DNA of 64,000 nt from Leifsonia sp. ZF2019 (GTDB lineage Bacteria > Actinomycetota > Actinomycetes > Actinomycetales > Microbacteriaceae): NCBI RefSeq assembly GCF_019924635.1, contig NZ_CP065037.1:3596001-3660000 (forward strand). The letters run 5' to 3'. The notes under the pieces are model-generated. The model had not been told where the DNA came from. It was given only the letters and a program-made list of their open reading frames with translations, and did not search any database. Within the stretch, counting starts at the first letter, position 1; each line of letters starts with the position of its first letter. The translations under genes were made by a program, and so were the position numbers. Positions 25,592 through 34,562 of the stretch are shown here, piece after piece.

Positions 25592-27253
25592 ATGGAATCG
25601 ATCCTGCGTCGGGGGCGACGGCTCCCACTGCTCGCTGCAGCGGCCCTGGCCGCCGCGACGGTGCTCACGCTCTCCCCCGGCTCGGCACCGCCCGCCGAAG
25701 CCGCACTGCCCGGCTCCGTGCTGTATTCGCCGAATCTGAGCAGCTTCCCCAACGGCACCGCCGGCTACCCGCGGGCCATCGCCCTCGAGCACGACGGCAC
25801 CCCGGCCGACACCGTGCTGGCGACCTTCGCCAAGGGCGGCCACAACGCTCCCGGCACCCTCCCCGTCTACAAGAGCATCAACGGCGGCACGAGCTGGTCG
25901 CAGATCTCGACGATCTCGTCCAACACCGCCGGGTGGGACATCGAGGCACCGACCCTGTTCGAGGTTCCGCGCACCATCCCCGGCCTAGCCGCAGGCGACA
26001 TCCTCGCGGCCGGGACGGCCTGGCACGTCGGCGACTACACCACCCAGAAGGTGGAGGTGTTCAAGAGCACGAACGGCGGGGCGAGCTGGACCTTCCTCTC
26101 GAACTGCACGCAGACCTCCGGCCTCCCGAACTCCTGGGGCCACGGCATCTGGGAGCCATCGTTCGTCGTGGCGAACGACGACACCCTCGCCTGCTTCATC
26201 TCGGACGAGCGGCCGGCCGGCAGCACCACCAACAACCAGAAGATCGGCCACTACACGTCGACGAACGGCGGTGCGAGCTGGAGCTCTGCCATGACCGACG
26301 ACGTCGTCTTCCCGTCCGACAACCTTGCCCGCCCCGGGATGCAGACGTTCGCCAAGCTCCCCGACGGTCGTTTCGTCATGAGCTACGAGATGTGCCGTGA
26401 CGCGACCAACGCCGACCACGCGTGCGAGGTCTACATCAAGTTCAGCTCCAACGGCCTGAACTGGGGCGCGGCCGGCGACAAGGGAACACTCGTCCGCACG
26501 TCCGACGACCGCGAACTGCTGCACACGCCGTACATCTCGTGGGCACCGGGAGGCGGCCCGAACGGCACCCTGTTGCTCTCCGGCCAGCGCGTCGTCGCCG
26601 GCCCGACCGGCAACAAGACTGTGCTCGCCGAGTCCGGGACCGTCCTCTTCACCAACACCCAGCTGGGCGCCGGCACCTGGTACGAGGCCGCCACCCCCGT
26701 CACGGTGAACCCCACGGGCGGCTACGCCTCGGGAGCGCCCTCGTGCCCGGGCTACTCGACCCCGGCCATCCCGCTGGGCAACGGGACGACCTACCTGTAC
26801 TTCGCGGCGACCTGGCTCGGCCAGGGCAACCAGTGCGACGTGCGCGTGGGCCTCGGCACCCTCCCCGGCCCAACCGGTGCGATCGTCGGCCCGGGCGGCA
26901 AGTGCCTCGACGTCGACACCAACACGGCGGTGAACGGCAACCGCGCCCAGCTGTGGACGTGCGGCACGGCCTCGGGGCAGGACTGGTCGGTCTCACCCGA
27001 CAGCAGCATCCGCGCGTTCGGCAAGTGCTTGGACGTCGATGCCCAGGGCACGGCCAACTTCACCAAGGTGCAGCTCTGGGAGTGCAACGGCTCGGGCGCA
27101 CAGAAGTGGGTGCACCAGGCCAACGGCTCGCTGCTCAACCCGCAGTCGGGCCGCTGCCTGGACGACCCTCAGGGTGTGACCACCGACGGCACCAAGCTGC
27201 AGATCTACGACTGCAACGGCCTCTGGACCCAGCAGTGGACCATCCCGGCCTAG
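25592..27253 (+). CDS. Secreted sialidase-fold (BNR/Asp-box) glycoside hydrolase with C-terminal ricin-type lectin domain
   Basis: 553-residue exported protein. A signal peptide (basic start, hydrophobic core, cleavage near PPAEAA about residue 38) is followed by a six-bladed propeller-type domain with at least four Asp-box-like repeats: SINGGTSW, STNGGASW, STNGGASW and SSNGLNW. The last 130 residues form a ricin B-like beta-trefoil (CBM13) with repeated GKCLDV and QLWTCGTASGQDW/QLWECNGSGAQKW units. It probably trims an extracellular glycan whose products are taken up by the LacI-controlled transporter. GH33 sialidase and GH93 exo-arabinanase are both possible; a clear FRIP motif is not seen. 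Confidence 0.8.
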   Translation: MESILRRGRRLPLLAAAALAAATVLTLSPGSAPPAEAALPGSVLYSPNLSSFPNGTAGYPRAIALEHDGTPADTVLATFAKGGHNAPGTLPVYKSINGGTSWSQISTISSNTAGWDIEAPTLFEVPRTIPGLAAGDILAAGTAWHVGDYTTQKVEVFKSTNGGASWTFLSNCTQTSGLPNSWGHGIWEPSFVVANDDTLACFISDERPAGSTTNNQKIGHYTSTNGGASWSSAMTDDVVFPSDNLARPGMQTFAKLPDGRFVMSYEMCRDATNADHACEVYIKFSSNGLNWGAAGDKGTLVRTSDDRELLHTPYISWAPGGGPNGTLLLSGQRVVAGPTGNKTVLAESGTVLFTNTQLGAGTWYEAATPVTVNPTGGYASGAPSCPGYSTPAIPLGNGTTYLYFAATWLGQGNQCDVRVGLGTLPGPTGAIVGPGGKCLDVDTNTAVNGNRAQLWTCGTASGQDWSVSPDSSIRAFGKCLDVDAQGTANFTKVQLWECNGSGAQKWVHQANGSLLNPQSGRCLDDPQGVTTDGTKLQIYDCNGLWTQQWTIPA

Positions 27254-27261
27254 GCGCGTAG

Positions 27262-27320
27262 CCGAGGTTCACGTCGTGGCGCTCATTCGGCCGGAATGGG
27301 CGCCACTTCGTGAACCTCGC
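27262..27320. repeat. 59-bp nested palindrome family, copy 4
   Basis: Between convergent genes; starts nine bases after the secreted enzyme's stop and overlaps the end of the leftward kinase gene, whose stop is at 27283-27285 within the element. The left arm is the GTCGTGG type and the right arm the variant CCACTTCGTGAA, the complement of copy 1's left arm. Confidence 0.85.
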
Positions 27321-28224
27321 TCAGGTTCACCTCGGCGGGGTCGAAGCGCGCGGCGCCCGGGACCTGCGCGTTGGCCGCCCCGGCCGCGGCCGCGACCTCC
27401 AGAGCGCGCTGCAGGTCCGCTCCCGCGTCCAGCGCTGCGACCAGGCCGGCGAGGTAGCAGTCGCCGCTGCCGACCGGGAAGAGCCCCGGCCGATCGACGG
27501 GAGGCGCGACGACCAGATCGCCGTCGGCCGTCGCCGCGACCGACCCGGCCTCACCATCGGTGACGACGGCGATCGCCGCGCCGCGTGCGACCAGCTGGCG
27601 GGCCGATTCCTCGCCGGTGGCGGCCCCGGTGAGGTCCGCCGCTTCGGCTCGGTTGACCTTCACGAGCCGAGGACGGGCGCGCTCGACGATCGCGCCGAGG
27701 GTCGGCCCGTGCACGTCGACGGCCAGCAGCACCCCGCGGGCCGACTCGGCCGCGAGGAGCTCCGCGAAGGCGGCGGCGTCGATGCCCGCGGGCGCCGCTC
27801 CCGAGACCGTCAGCCACTCGCCCGGGTGCGCGACGGCGAGCCGTGACGCGATCTCCCCCGGCGCCACATCGAACTCGGTGACCGGCTCGTAGAACTCGGT
27901 CAGGCTCCGCGCGCCGGTGTCGCAGGCCGTGATGCACAGCCGGGTCTCGACGGCGGTGGGGATGCGGTCGAGCTCCACCGTGCCCGCCCCCGTGCCGTCG
28001 CTCCGCGCCAGCAGTTCGGCGACGAGATCGCCGATGCGCCCGCCGAGCGGTGCCACGGCACGGGCAGGGACCCCCAGCAGCGCGAGCGCCCGCGCGACGT
28101 TGAGCGACTTCCCGCCCGCCGACCGCAGCACCACGGGAGGGCGGTGGATCGCGCCGGCGCGCACCTCGTCGAGCACGTAGACGACGTCGAGGGCCGGCGT
28201 CAGCCCGAGCGTGTGGACGGTCAC
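27283..28224 (-). CDS. PfkB-family sugar-phosphate kinase (1-phosphofructokinase/tagatose-6-phosphate kinase type)
   Basis: 313-residue kinase of the FruK/LacC branch. It opens VTVHTLGLTPALDVVYVLDE, then has RSAGGKSLNVARALALLG, LVKVNRAEAADL and the catalytic GSGDCYLAGLVAALDAG near residue 258 (Asp in GSGD). Given a class II aldolase and SIS protein in the locus, tagatose 6-phosphate is a sensible substrate, by inference. The GTG at 28224 overlaps the previous kinase's TGA. The last 11 codons and the stop lie inside repeat copy 4. Confidence 0.85.
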   Translation of the reverse strand: MTVHTLGLTPALDVVYVLDEVRAGAIHRPPVVLRSAGGKSLNVARALALLGVPARAVAPLGGRIGDLVAELLARSDGTGAGTVELDRIPTAVETRLCITACDTGARSLTEFYEPVTEFDVAPGEIASRLAVAHPGEWLTVSGAAPAGIDAAAFAELLAAESARGVLLAVDVHGPTLGAIVERARPRLVKVNRAEAADLTGAATGEESARQLVARGAAIAVVTDGEAGSVAATADGDLVVAPPVDRPGLFPVGSGDCYLAGLVAALDAGADLQRALEVAAAAGAANAQVPGAARFDPAEVNLSEVHEVAPIPAE

Positions 28225-29201
28225 ACCGGCACCTCCGTGTGCGCGGCCAGCTCGTCGCGCGTGGCCTGCGCTCCGGTGCCGCCGGTTCCGCGAACGGAGA
28301 GCGAACCGGCGACGGCGGCCCAGCGAAGGCGGTCGGACTCCTCCGCCACGTCGGCGAGGAGGGAGGCCACATACCCGGCGTCGAAGCTGTCGCCTGCGCC
28401 GGTCGTGTCGACGACGTCCAGCACGAGCCCCGGCGCGGCGGCGACACGGGCGCCGCCCTCGAACGCCACGCCTCCGTCGGCTCCCGCCTTCACGACGACG
28501 CGGCAGCCGAGAGCGGAGAGCGCCGCGGCCGCCTCGTCGAGCTCGGCGAAGGCGCGACCGGCGACCGCCGCGGCGATGGCGAGGGCCTCCTCGCGGTTCG
28601 GCAGGAAGAGGTCGACGCGCGCGAGCACCTCCTCCAGGCCCGCCCACTGTTCGGCCGGGTCCCAGTTCGTGTCGATGCTGACGGTCGCACCTGCTGCACG
28701 CACTTCGTCGAGCAGCGCGGGCAGCTCGGCCGCGAGGCCCGGAAGCAGGAAGTAGGAGGCGAAGTGCACATGCCGGGGCCGCAGCCGCTCGATGGCCGCA
28801 CGGGCCGCCTCCACGGTGAGCACCGGGATGGTGCCGGGCAGGGTGAGGATGGCGCGGTCGCCGGGCTCGGAGAGCACGACCGAGAGGCCGGTGGGCCGGT
28901 CGGGGTCGACGGTCACTGCAGAGACGTCCACGCCCCCGGCACGGAGCCGGTCGAGCACGACGGTCCCGAACTGGTCGTCGCCCACGACCGCAGCGAGCCC
29001 GGTGCGAACTCCCAGCCGCGCCAGCCCGCAGGCCACGATCGCCGCGCTGCCGCCGAGCAGCAGCTCCGCCGAGTCGAGCAGCTGCTCCGCCTGGCCGAAC
29101 CGCGGCACCGTGTCTCCGGTGAGCAGGAGGTCGGGGTTGGCGTCGCCCACGACCAGCACGTCCACGACGGATCCGCCGCCGGCTGCAGCCACGCCGCTCA
29201 T
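28221..29201 (-). CDS. PfkB-family carbohydrate kinase (ribokinase-like)
   Basis: 326-residue sugar kinase of the ribokinase branch, distinct from the next gene's FruK/LacC type. It has VVGDANPDLLLTGDTVPRFG, LLLGGSAAIVACGLARLG for sugar binding, LFLPNREEAL and the active-site VDTTGAGDSFDAGYVA near residue 272. An ABC importer delivers unphosphorylated sugar, so this is a candidate for the first phosphorylation. The ATG at 29201 overlaps the permease stop (ATGA), and its own stop overlaps the next kinase start. Confidence 0.88.
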   Translation of the reverse strand: MSGVAAAGGGSVVDVLVVGDANPDLLLTGDTVPRFGQAEQLLDSAELLLGGSAAIVACGLARLGVRTGLAAVVGDDQFGTVVLDRLRAGGVDVSAVTVDPDRPTGLSVVLSEPGDRAILTLPGTIPVLTVEAARAAIERLRPRHVHFASYFLLPGLAAELPALLDEVRAAGATVSIDTNWDPAEQWAGLEEVLARVDLFLPNREEALAIAAAVAGRAFAELDEAAAALSALGCRVVVKAGADGGVAFEGGARVAAAPGLVLDVVDTTGAGDSFDAGYVASLLADVAEESDRLRWAAVAGSLSVRGTGGTGAQATRDELAAHTEVPV

Positions 29202-30085
29202 CCCTTCAGTCCCGAGAACGTCATGGTCGCGATGAACTGCCGCTGCGCGAACAGGAAGAACAGGATGAGCGGAAGCGTGGCGATCACGTTGCCGGCCATG
29301 ATGAGGCTCCAATCGGTCTGGTGCGCGCCCTGGAAGTTCGCGATGCCGAGCTGCAGGGTGAACGCCGACTGGTTGTTGATCGCGATGAGCGGCCAGACGA
29401 GGTCGTTCCACGCCCCGAGCAGGGTGAAGATCGCGAGCGTGGCGAGCGCCGGGCGGGCGAGCGGCAGCACGATCCGGAAGAACACCTGCCAGCGGTTGCA
29501 GCCGTCGATCGCTCCGGCCTCCTCCAGCTCGGCCGGGAGCGAGAGGAAGAACTGCCGCATCAGGAAGATGCCGAACGCGGTCGCCAGCCAGGGCACGATC
29601 GCCGCGCCGAGACCGTTCAGCAGCCCCAGCTTCGCGAACAGGATGTAGGTCGGGATCATCAGCAGCTGCGTCGGGATCATGATGGTCGCCAGGATCATCA
29701 GGAACCCGAAGTCGCGGCCCGCGAACTTCAGCCGGGCGAAGCCGTAGCCCGCCAGCGAGCACAGCACGATGTTCGACACGATCGCCGTCGCCGAGACGAT
29801 GACCGTGTTGCCGAGCCAGAGCAGGATGTCGGTCTGCTGGAACAGCTTCACGTACCCGTCGATCGTGAAGTGCGACGGGATGAACGGCGGCGGGAACGCG
29901 ACCAGCTCCTTCGCCGGCGAGAACGACGCGAGCGCCATCTGCAGAAACGGCACCAGGAACAGGATCGCGATCGGGAAGAGCACGAAGTGCCAGCCGCTCA
30001 GCCGGCGGCGGCGCGGCGATCGGGCGCGCGCCTCCTCCGCCACCGTGCGGGAGGCCGAGGAGACCTCGTCGAGAACCGTGGCCAT
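29198..30085 (-). CDS. Carbohydrate ABC transporter permease (MalG type)
   Basis: 295-residue six-segment permease. The EAA loop is ELEEAGAIDGCNRWQVFFRI near residue 190, and it ends with the family-typical QRQFIATMTFSGLKG. The ATG at 30085 overlaps the partner permease stop by one base (TGATG). The N-terminal 25 residues are cytoplasmic and basic. Confidence 0.92.
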   Translation of the reverse strand: MATVLDEVSSASRTVAEEARARSPRRRRLSGWHFVLFPIAILFLVPFLQMALASFSPAKELVAFPPPFIPSHFTIDGYVKLFQQTDILLWLGNTVIVSATAIVSNIVLCSLAGYGFARLKFAGRDFGFLMILATIMIPTQLLMIPTYILFAKLGLLNGLGAAIVPWLATAFGIFLMRQFFLSLPAELEEAGAIDGCNRWQVFFRIVLPLARPALATLAIFTLLGAWNDLVWPLIAINNQSAFTLQLGIANFQGAHQTDWSLIMAGNVIATLPLILFFLFAQRQFIATMTFSGLKG

Positions 30086-31038
30086 CAGAACGCCTCCGAG
30101 CCCCGGCGCCGCTGGATGACCACGACGCCGATCGTGATGAGCAGCGTCGCGGCGAAGAGCACGTAGGCGGCGGCCGAGCCGTAGCCGAACTCCAGCGCGT
30201 GGAACGCCTTGTCGTACAGGAAGTAGACGATGGTCTTCGTCGCGTCGAGCGGGCCACCGCGCGTGGTGGTGTACACGAGGTCGAAGAGCTGGATCGCCTG
30301 GATGGTCTGCCAGATCGCGACGAACGCCGTGACGGGCGCGAGCTGCGGCCACACGATCCGCCAGAAGGTCTGCCAGCGGTTCGCGCCGTCGATGCGCGCG
30401 GCCTCGATGAGGTCGGCGGGCACATCCTGCAGCGCCGCCAGGTAGATCACCGTCGTGAAGGCGGCCGAACCCCACAGCGACATGATCGCGATGACGAGCA
30501 TCGCCTGCTTCGGGTCGTCGAGCCAGCCCTGCTGCGGCAGGTGGAGCACCCGCAGCACGTTGTTGACGAGACCGAACTGCGGGCTGAAGAGGTAGGTCGA
30601 CAGGATGCCGGTGGAGGCCGCCGACGCGACGAACGGGACGAAGATCGCGGTGCGGTAGAAGCCCATCCAGCGGATCCGCCGGTTGAGGGCGACAGCCAGG
30701 AACAGCCCCAGCAGCACGGAGGCGGGGACGAACAGCAGCGTGAAGCCGACCGTGTTGAGCACGGCGTTGCCGAAGTCGGCGTCGCTCAGCAGCTGCGCGT
30801 AGTTGTCCCCGCCGACCCAGGTCGCGTCGCTGAAGCCGTCCCAGCTCTGGAATGACAGCACGAACGCCCACAGCGCCGGGAAGATCGACAGGCCCAGGAT
30901 GATGATGGTCGCCGGGGCGACGAAGCCCCAGCCGGTCAGCGCCGAGGTGAGCCCGCGGCGCCGACGGCCCCGGCGCGACCCGGTCGCGTCCGAGGACGCG
31001 CCGGGCCGCCGGAGCGCGGGGGCGGTGGTGTCTGCCAT
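30085..31038 (-). CDS. Carbohydrate ABC transporter permease (MalF type)
   Basis: 317-residue permease with a basic N-terminal tail and six segments. The EAA loop reads LIEAARIDGANRWQTFWRIV near residue 218, and TTRGGPLDATKTIVYFLYDK follows, as in CUT1 systems. It lies 19 bp after the binding-protein gene. As in the other sugar locus, no ATPase is encoded, pointing to a shared MsiK-type subunit. Confidence 0.92.
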   Translation of the reverse strand: MADTTAPALRRPGASSDATGSRRGRRRRGLTSALTGWGFVAPATIIILGLSIFPALWAFVLSFQSWDGFSDATWVGGDNYAQLLSDADFGNAVLNTVGFTLLFVPASVLLGLFLAVALNRRIRWMGFYRTAIFVPFVASAASTGILSTYLFSPQFGLVNNVLRVLHLPQQGWLDDPKQAMLVIAIMSLWGSAAFTTVIYLAALQDVPADLIEAARIDGANRWQTFWRIVWPQLAPVTAFVAIWQTIQAIQLFDLVYTTTRGGPLDATKTIVYFLYDKAFHALEFGYGSAAAYVLFAATLLITIGVVVIQRRRGSEAF

Positions 31039-31057
31039 GCGCGTGGCCTCGCCCCTC

Positions 31058-32380
31058 TTACTTGTCCTTGGCGAGGGCCGCGTCGGCGGTCTTCGCCGCG
31101 TCCTCGAGCGCCGCCTTCGGCTCGCCGTCGCCCTGCAGCACCGCCGAGATCGATTTGCCGATCGCCACGGAGAGGGCAGCGTACCCCTTGGTCGTCGGGC
31201 GTGTCTGCTTCACATTGGCGGAGTTGGCGACGAAGACCTCGTAGCCGGGGTACTCCGCGGCCTCCTTGGCGACGGCGGCGGAGTCGGCCTCCGACGAGCG
31301 CAGCGGGAGGTTGCCGATCGCGACGTTGAAGCGCTCGTCCTGCTCAGGCGATGTCAGCCACTCGGCGAACTGCGTCGCCCAGTAGGCCCGGTTCATGTCC
31401 TTGTGGTCGAAGAGTGCCCAGATGTCCGGCCCGGAGACCGTCTGGTGGTCGCCGTCCGTGCCGGGCAGCTGCACGACGCCGTACTTCGTGCCCCCGGTCT
31501 TGAGGTCGGAGAGCTGCCAGGGGCCCGAGGTGATCATCCCGATGCGGTCGCTGACGAACAGCTGGCCGAACTTCACGTCGGTCTGGTCGAGATAGACGCT
31601 CTTGTCGTCCACGGCCATGTCGCGCAGGAAGGTCAGGGCGTCGTCGCCGGCCTGCGAGGCGAACTCGGCCTTCGTCGCGTCGTCGTTGAGGATGGCGCCG
31701 CCGTTCTGCCACAGGTGCGGCCAGAACTGCCAGGTCGTCTCCTCGCTGCCGGACACCGAGTAGCCGTAGCCGTAGATGTGGTTGGCGGGGTCGGTCAGCT
31801 TCTTCGCCGCCGCCCGGAAGTCGTCCCACGTCCAGTCGGCCGTCGGGTACGCGACACCGGCCTTGTCGAAGAGCGTCTTGTTGTAGAGGAGGCCGATGTT
31901 GTCCACCACGGCGGGGAAGCCGATGACCTTCTTACCGGTGGGCTGGGCGGTGCCGCGGGCGGCCGCGGTGAACTCGTCCCACTTGACCTCCGGCTTCTTC
32001 ACCTCGTCCGAGATGTCCAGCGTGCGCCCGGAGGCCTCCAGCTGGCCGGCCCACGAGCCGAACGCGTACGACATGTCCGGGTACTGGTCGCCCGCGAAGC
32101 CGGCGGAGAGCTTCTGCAGCAGCTGGTCGGTCGAGGAGGCGCCCGGCGAGAGGTCGATGGTGACGTTCGGGTGGGCCTTCTCGAATTCCTTCGCGAGTCC
32201 CTCCATGACCTTCTGCGCAGCGTCGGCCTGGCCGGACCAGACCTCGATCTCGACCTTGGCCTTCGTGTCGAGCGTCGTCGCGCCCTGCGAGCCGCTGCAC
32301 CCGGCCAGGGCGACGACTCCGACGGTGGCGGCCAGCACGGCGGTGGCGCGCAGCGCCCGCCTGCGGAATGGAGTCAGCAT
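31058..32380 (-). CDS. Sugar ABC transporter substrate-binding lipoprotein
   Basis: 440-residue extracellular lipoprotein. It has a basic start (MLTPFRRRALRA), a hydrophobic core and lipobox LAGC at about residue 28, followed by the CUT1 binding-protein fold (KVEIEVWSGQADAAQKVMEG, then PSPGASS-like and SGPDIWALFDH). The ATG at 32380 follows aagggagatc. It lies in an operon with two permeases and two kinases. A 13-bp perfect hairpin separates it from the SIS gene upstream. Confidence 0.9.
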   Translation of the reverse strand: MLTPFRRRALRATAVLAATVGVVALAGCSGSQGATTLDTKAKVEIEVWSGQADAAQKVMEGLAKEFEKAHPNVTIDLSPGASSTDQLLQKLSAGFAGDQYPDMSYAFGSWAGQLEASGRTLDISDEVKKPEVKWDEFTAAARGTAQPTGKKVIGFPAVVDNIGLLYNKTLFDKAGVAYPTADWTWDDFRAAAKKLTDPANHIYGYGYSVSGSEETTWQFWPHLWQNGGAILNDDATKAEFASQAGDDALTFLRDMAVDDKSVYLDQTDVKFGQLFVSDRIGMITSGPWQLSDLKTGGTKYGVVQLPGTDGDHQTVSGPDIWALFDHKDMNRAYWATQFAEWLTSPEQDERFNVAIGNLPLRSSEADSAAVAKEAAEYPGYEVFVANSANVKQTRPTTKGYAALSVAIGKSISAVLQGDGEPKAALEDAAKTADAALAKDK

Positions 32381-32421
32381 CTTCGGATCTCCCTTGTGGA
32401 TTCTGCTGGTGTCGGATTCTG

Positions 32422-32452
32422 TCGCGCCCGGCTGCGGGTCAGCCGGGCGCGA
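32422..32452. terminator. Perfect 13-bp hairpin between SIS gene and binding-protein gene
   Basis: TCGCGCCCGGCTG and CAGCCGGGCGCGA pair without mismatch around a 5-base loop, 17 bp after the SIS stop and 41 bp before the binding-protein ATG. There is no U-tract. Placed inside an apparent operon, it may give partial termination or stabilise an mRNA end, raising binding-protein level relative to the SIS gene. Confidence 0.6.
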
Positions 32453-32469
32453 CGAGCGCGGCTGGGGGG

Positions 32470-33351
32470 TCAGCCGAGCACGATGGAGCGGGTCAGGTGG
32501 CGCGGGGTGTCGGGGTTGAGTCCGGCGCGCTCGGCGACGGCGACCGCGAGGCGCTGCGCCTGGGCGAGCTCGACGAGCGGGTCGGCGTCGCCCACGCGCA
32601 CGGTCGCGCCGGTGCGCTCGATGTCGGCGACGAGGCTGGGCTCGGCCTTGCCGATGATCCACACGAGCGAGCGGGAGTCCGCGACGGCCAGCGGGCCGTG
32701 GCGGTAGTCGAGCGACGGGTACGACTCCGCCCACGCCTGCGCGGCCTCCCGGATCTTGAGCGCCGCCTCCTGGGCCAGGCCGTAGGTCCAGCCGCTGCCG
32801 AGGTAGACGAAGTGGCTGACGCCGTCGAGGTCGACGTCGAGCGGCCGACCGAGCACAGCCTCGGCCTCGGCGGGGAGGGCGGAGACGTCCTGGCCGAGGG
32901 CGTGGCGCGCGAGCAGGAGGAAGGTGGTGGGGAAGCGCGTCTGCACGACCGACTCCTCGTCGGCGAAGTCCAGCAGCAGCACGTCGTCGGCGCGCTCGGC
33001 GACCGGCGAGTCCGCCACACCGGTGACGGCGATGGTACGGACGCCGGCCGGGATGGTCTCGATCGCGTCGAGCACCTCGGTCGTGGTGCCCGAGCGGCTC
33101 AGCAGCAGCACGGCGTCGTAGTCGCGCCACGTCCACGGCTCGGAGGCGTAGGCCGCGTCGGTCACGCCCAGCCCGGCGCCCTCGCGCAGGTAGGCGAACG
33201 ACTCGGCGACGAAGGCTGAGGTGCCGCAGCCGAGCACGAGGACGCTCTCGCCCGGGCGGGCGAGCAGCTCGGTCGCGCGGTCGGCTCGGGTCGCGAGCGC
33301 CTCGCGCCAGATGTCCGGCTGGCTGGCGATTTCGCGGGAGGTCAGTGTCAC
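32470..33351 (-). CDS. SIS-domain sugar-phosphate isomerase/deaminase (AgaS/GlmS-isomerase-like)
   Basis: 293-residue protein with two SIS subdomains. The first has LVLGCGTSAFVAESFAYLRE and LLLSRSGTTTEVLDAI (phosphosugar-binding Ser/Thr loop); the second has YLGSGWTYGLAQEAALKIRE and SYPSLDYRHGPLAVAD, close to AgaS and the isomerase half of GlmS but lacking the glutaminase half. Likely role: isomerise or deaminate an amino-sugar phosphate. GTG at 33351 follows caggag with good spacing; a frame to 33435 lacks one. First gene of the leftward transporter operon. Confidence 0.85.
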   Translation of the reverse strand: MTLTSREIASQPDIWREALATRADRATELLARPGESVLVLGCGTSAFVAESFAYLREGAGLGVTDAAYASEPWTWRDYDAVLLLSRSGTTTEVLDAIETIPAGVRTIAVTGVADSPVAERADDVLLLDFADEESVVQTRFPTTFLLLARHALGQDVSALPAEAEAVLGRPLDVDLDGVSHFVYLGSGWTYGLAQEAALKIREAAQAWAESYPSLDYRHGPLAVADSRSLVWIIGKAEPSLVADIERTGATVRVGDADPLVELAQAQRLAVAVAERAGLNPDTPRHLTRSIVLG

Positions 33352-33421
33352 GAGGTGCTCCTGTTGGTCGTTCCGGTGCGTGCGCACTCCGGTGCGCGTT
33401 GTGATTATCATTGGCGGACAT

Positions 33422-33456
33422 TGAGCGTTTGACAACGAAACTGTGCAGATCGCTCA
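33422..33456. promoter_or_regulatory. Inverted TGAGCG motifs in the SIS/amidohydrolase intergenic region
   Basis: TGAGCG at 33422-33427 and CGCTCA at 33451-33456 form an inverted pair between two divergent genes. The TGAGCGAT core also occurs beside the DeoR gene at 36867, so this may be its operator. Confidence 0.4.
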
Positions 33457-33490
33457 GTCTGCCTGATTGTTTGTTACAGAGAGGTTTCGA

Positions 33491-34558
33491 ATGCCGAAGC
33501 AGGAGCACCCCTCCCTCGCCGATCTGCGCCTCGCCGACTGGGCGCCGCGCAGCCAGCTGCGCGCCCGCACCACCGTCGTCGACCGGCCGGCCCACCCCGT
33601 GATCGACGTGCACAACCACCTCGGCCGCTGGCTGACCGACGGGGACTGGATGATCGACGACGTGCCCGCGCTCGTCGCCCTCATGGACGAATGCGGGGTG
33701 GAGACGATCGTCAACCTCGACGGCCTGTGGGGCGAGGAGGTCACCGCGAACGTCGAGCGCTACGACCGCGCACATCCCGGCCGGTTCGCCACGTTCTGCC
33801 AGCTGGAGTGGGACCTCCTGGCCGCGCCGGACGGCGTCGCCCGGCTGATCGCGTCGCTCGACGACAGCGCCGCCCGCGGAGCCCGCGGTGTGAAGGTCTG
33901 GAAGAGCCTCGGGCTGACGGTGCGCGACGCGGACGGCAGCCTGATCCTCCCGGACGACCGGCGGGTGATCGACGTGCTCGCGCACGCCGGCTCGCTCGGC
34001 CTCCCGGTGCTCATCCACACCGCCGATCCCATCGCCTTCTTCGAGCCGCTCGACCGCCACAACGAGCGGATCGACGAGCTGGGCGCGATGCCCGAGTGGT
34101 GGTTCGGCGACAGCGACCGGCACCCCCGCTTCGACCGGCTGCTCGACGCGCACGCGGCGCTCGTGCTCGGTGCTCCCGGAACGAGGTTCATCGGGGCGCA
34201 CGCCGGGTGCGCGGCCGAGGATCTCGACCGCGTCGAGCGTCTGCTGGAGGCCGCACCGAACTACGCGATCGACACGGCGGGCCGCATGGCCGAGCTGGGC
34301 CGTCAGCCGCGGCGGTTCGCGCGCCTCGTGGCCGCGCATCCCGACCGCGTGCTCTTCGGCACCGACATCTACCCGGTGACGGCCGAGCAGTACCGGCTGC
34401 ACTACCGCTTCTTCGAGACCGCGGACGAGGGCTTCGGCTACGCGCCCGAGAGCGAGATCCCGGGTCAGGGTCGCTGGGACGTCGCGGCCCTCGATCTCGA
34501 CCCCGTCCTCCTGGAGCCCGTGTACCGCGGCAACGCCCGCCGCCTCCTCGCCCTCTGA
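33491..34558 (+). CDS. Amidohydrolase family 2 (COG2159-type metal-dependent hydrolase)
   Basis: 355-residue TIM-barrel protein. The N-terminal metal motif is HPVIDVHNHLGRW near residue 40; later metal ligands are probably in LPVLIHTADP, RFIGAHAGC and LFGTDIYPV near residue 290, the usual H-x-H, H, H, D set. Substrate unknown; family members act as decarboxylases, hydratases or lactonases. The ATG at 33491 follows agagagg. It is divergent from the SIS gene, embedded in the sugar locus, and probably serves that pathway. Confidence 0.8.
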   Translation: MPKQEHPSLADLRLADWAPRSQLRARTTVVDRPAHPVIDVHNHLGRWLTDGDWMIDDVPALVALMDECGVETIVNLDGLWGEEVTANVERYDRAHPGRFATFCQLEWDLLAAPDGVARLIASLDDSAARGARGVKVWKSLGLTVRDADGSLILPDDRRVIDVLAHAGSLGLPVLIHTADPIAFFEPLDRHNERIDELGAMPEWWFGDSDRHPRFDRLLDAHAALVLGAPGTRFIGAHAGCAAEDLDRVERLLEAAPNYAIDTAGRMAELGRQPRRFARLVAAHPDRVLFGTDIYPVTAEQYRLHYRFFETADEGFGYAPESEIPGQGRWDVAALDLDPVLLEPVYRGNARRLLAL

Positions 34559-34562
34559 CCCC

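Noticed and set aside
19069..27253. Classic lactose operon
   Set aside because: There is a GH2 enzyme, but the secreted sialidase-fold/lectin enzyme and binding protein point to a larger glycan, and no lactose-specific feature can be read.
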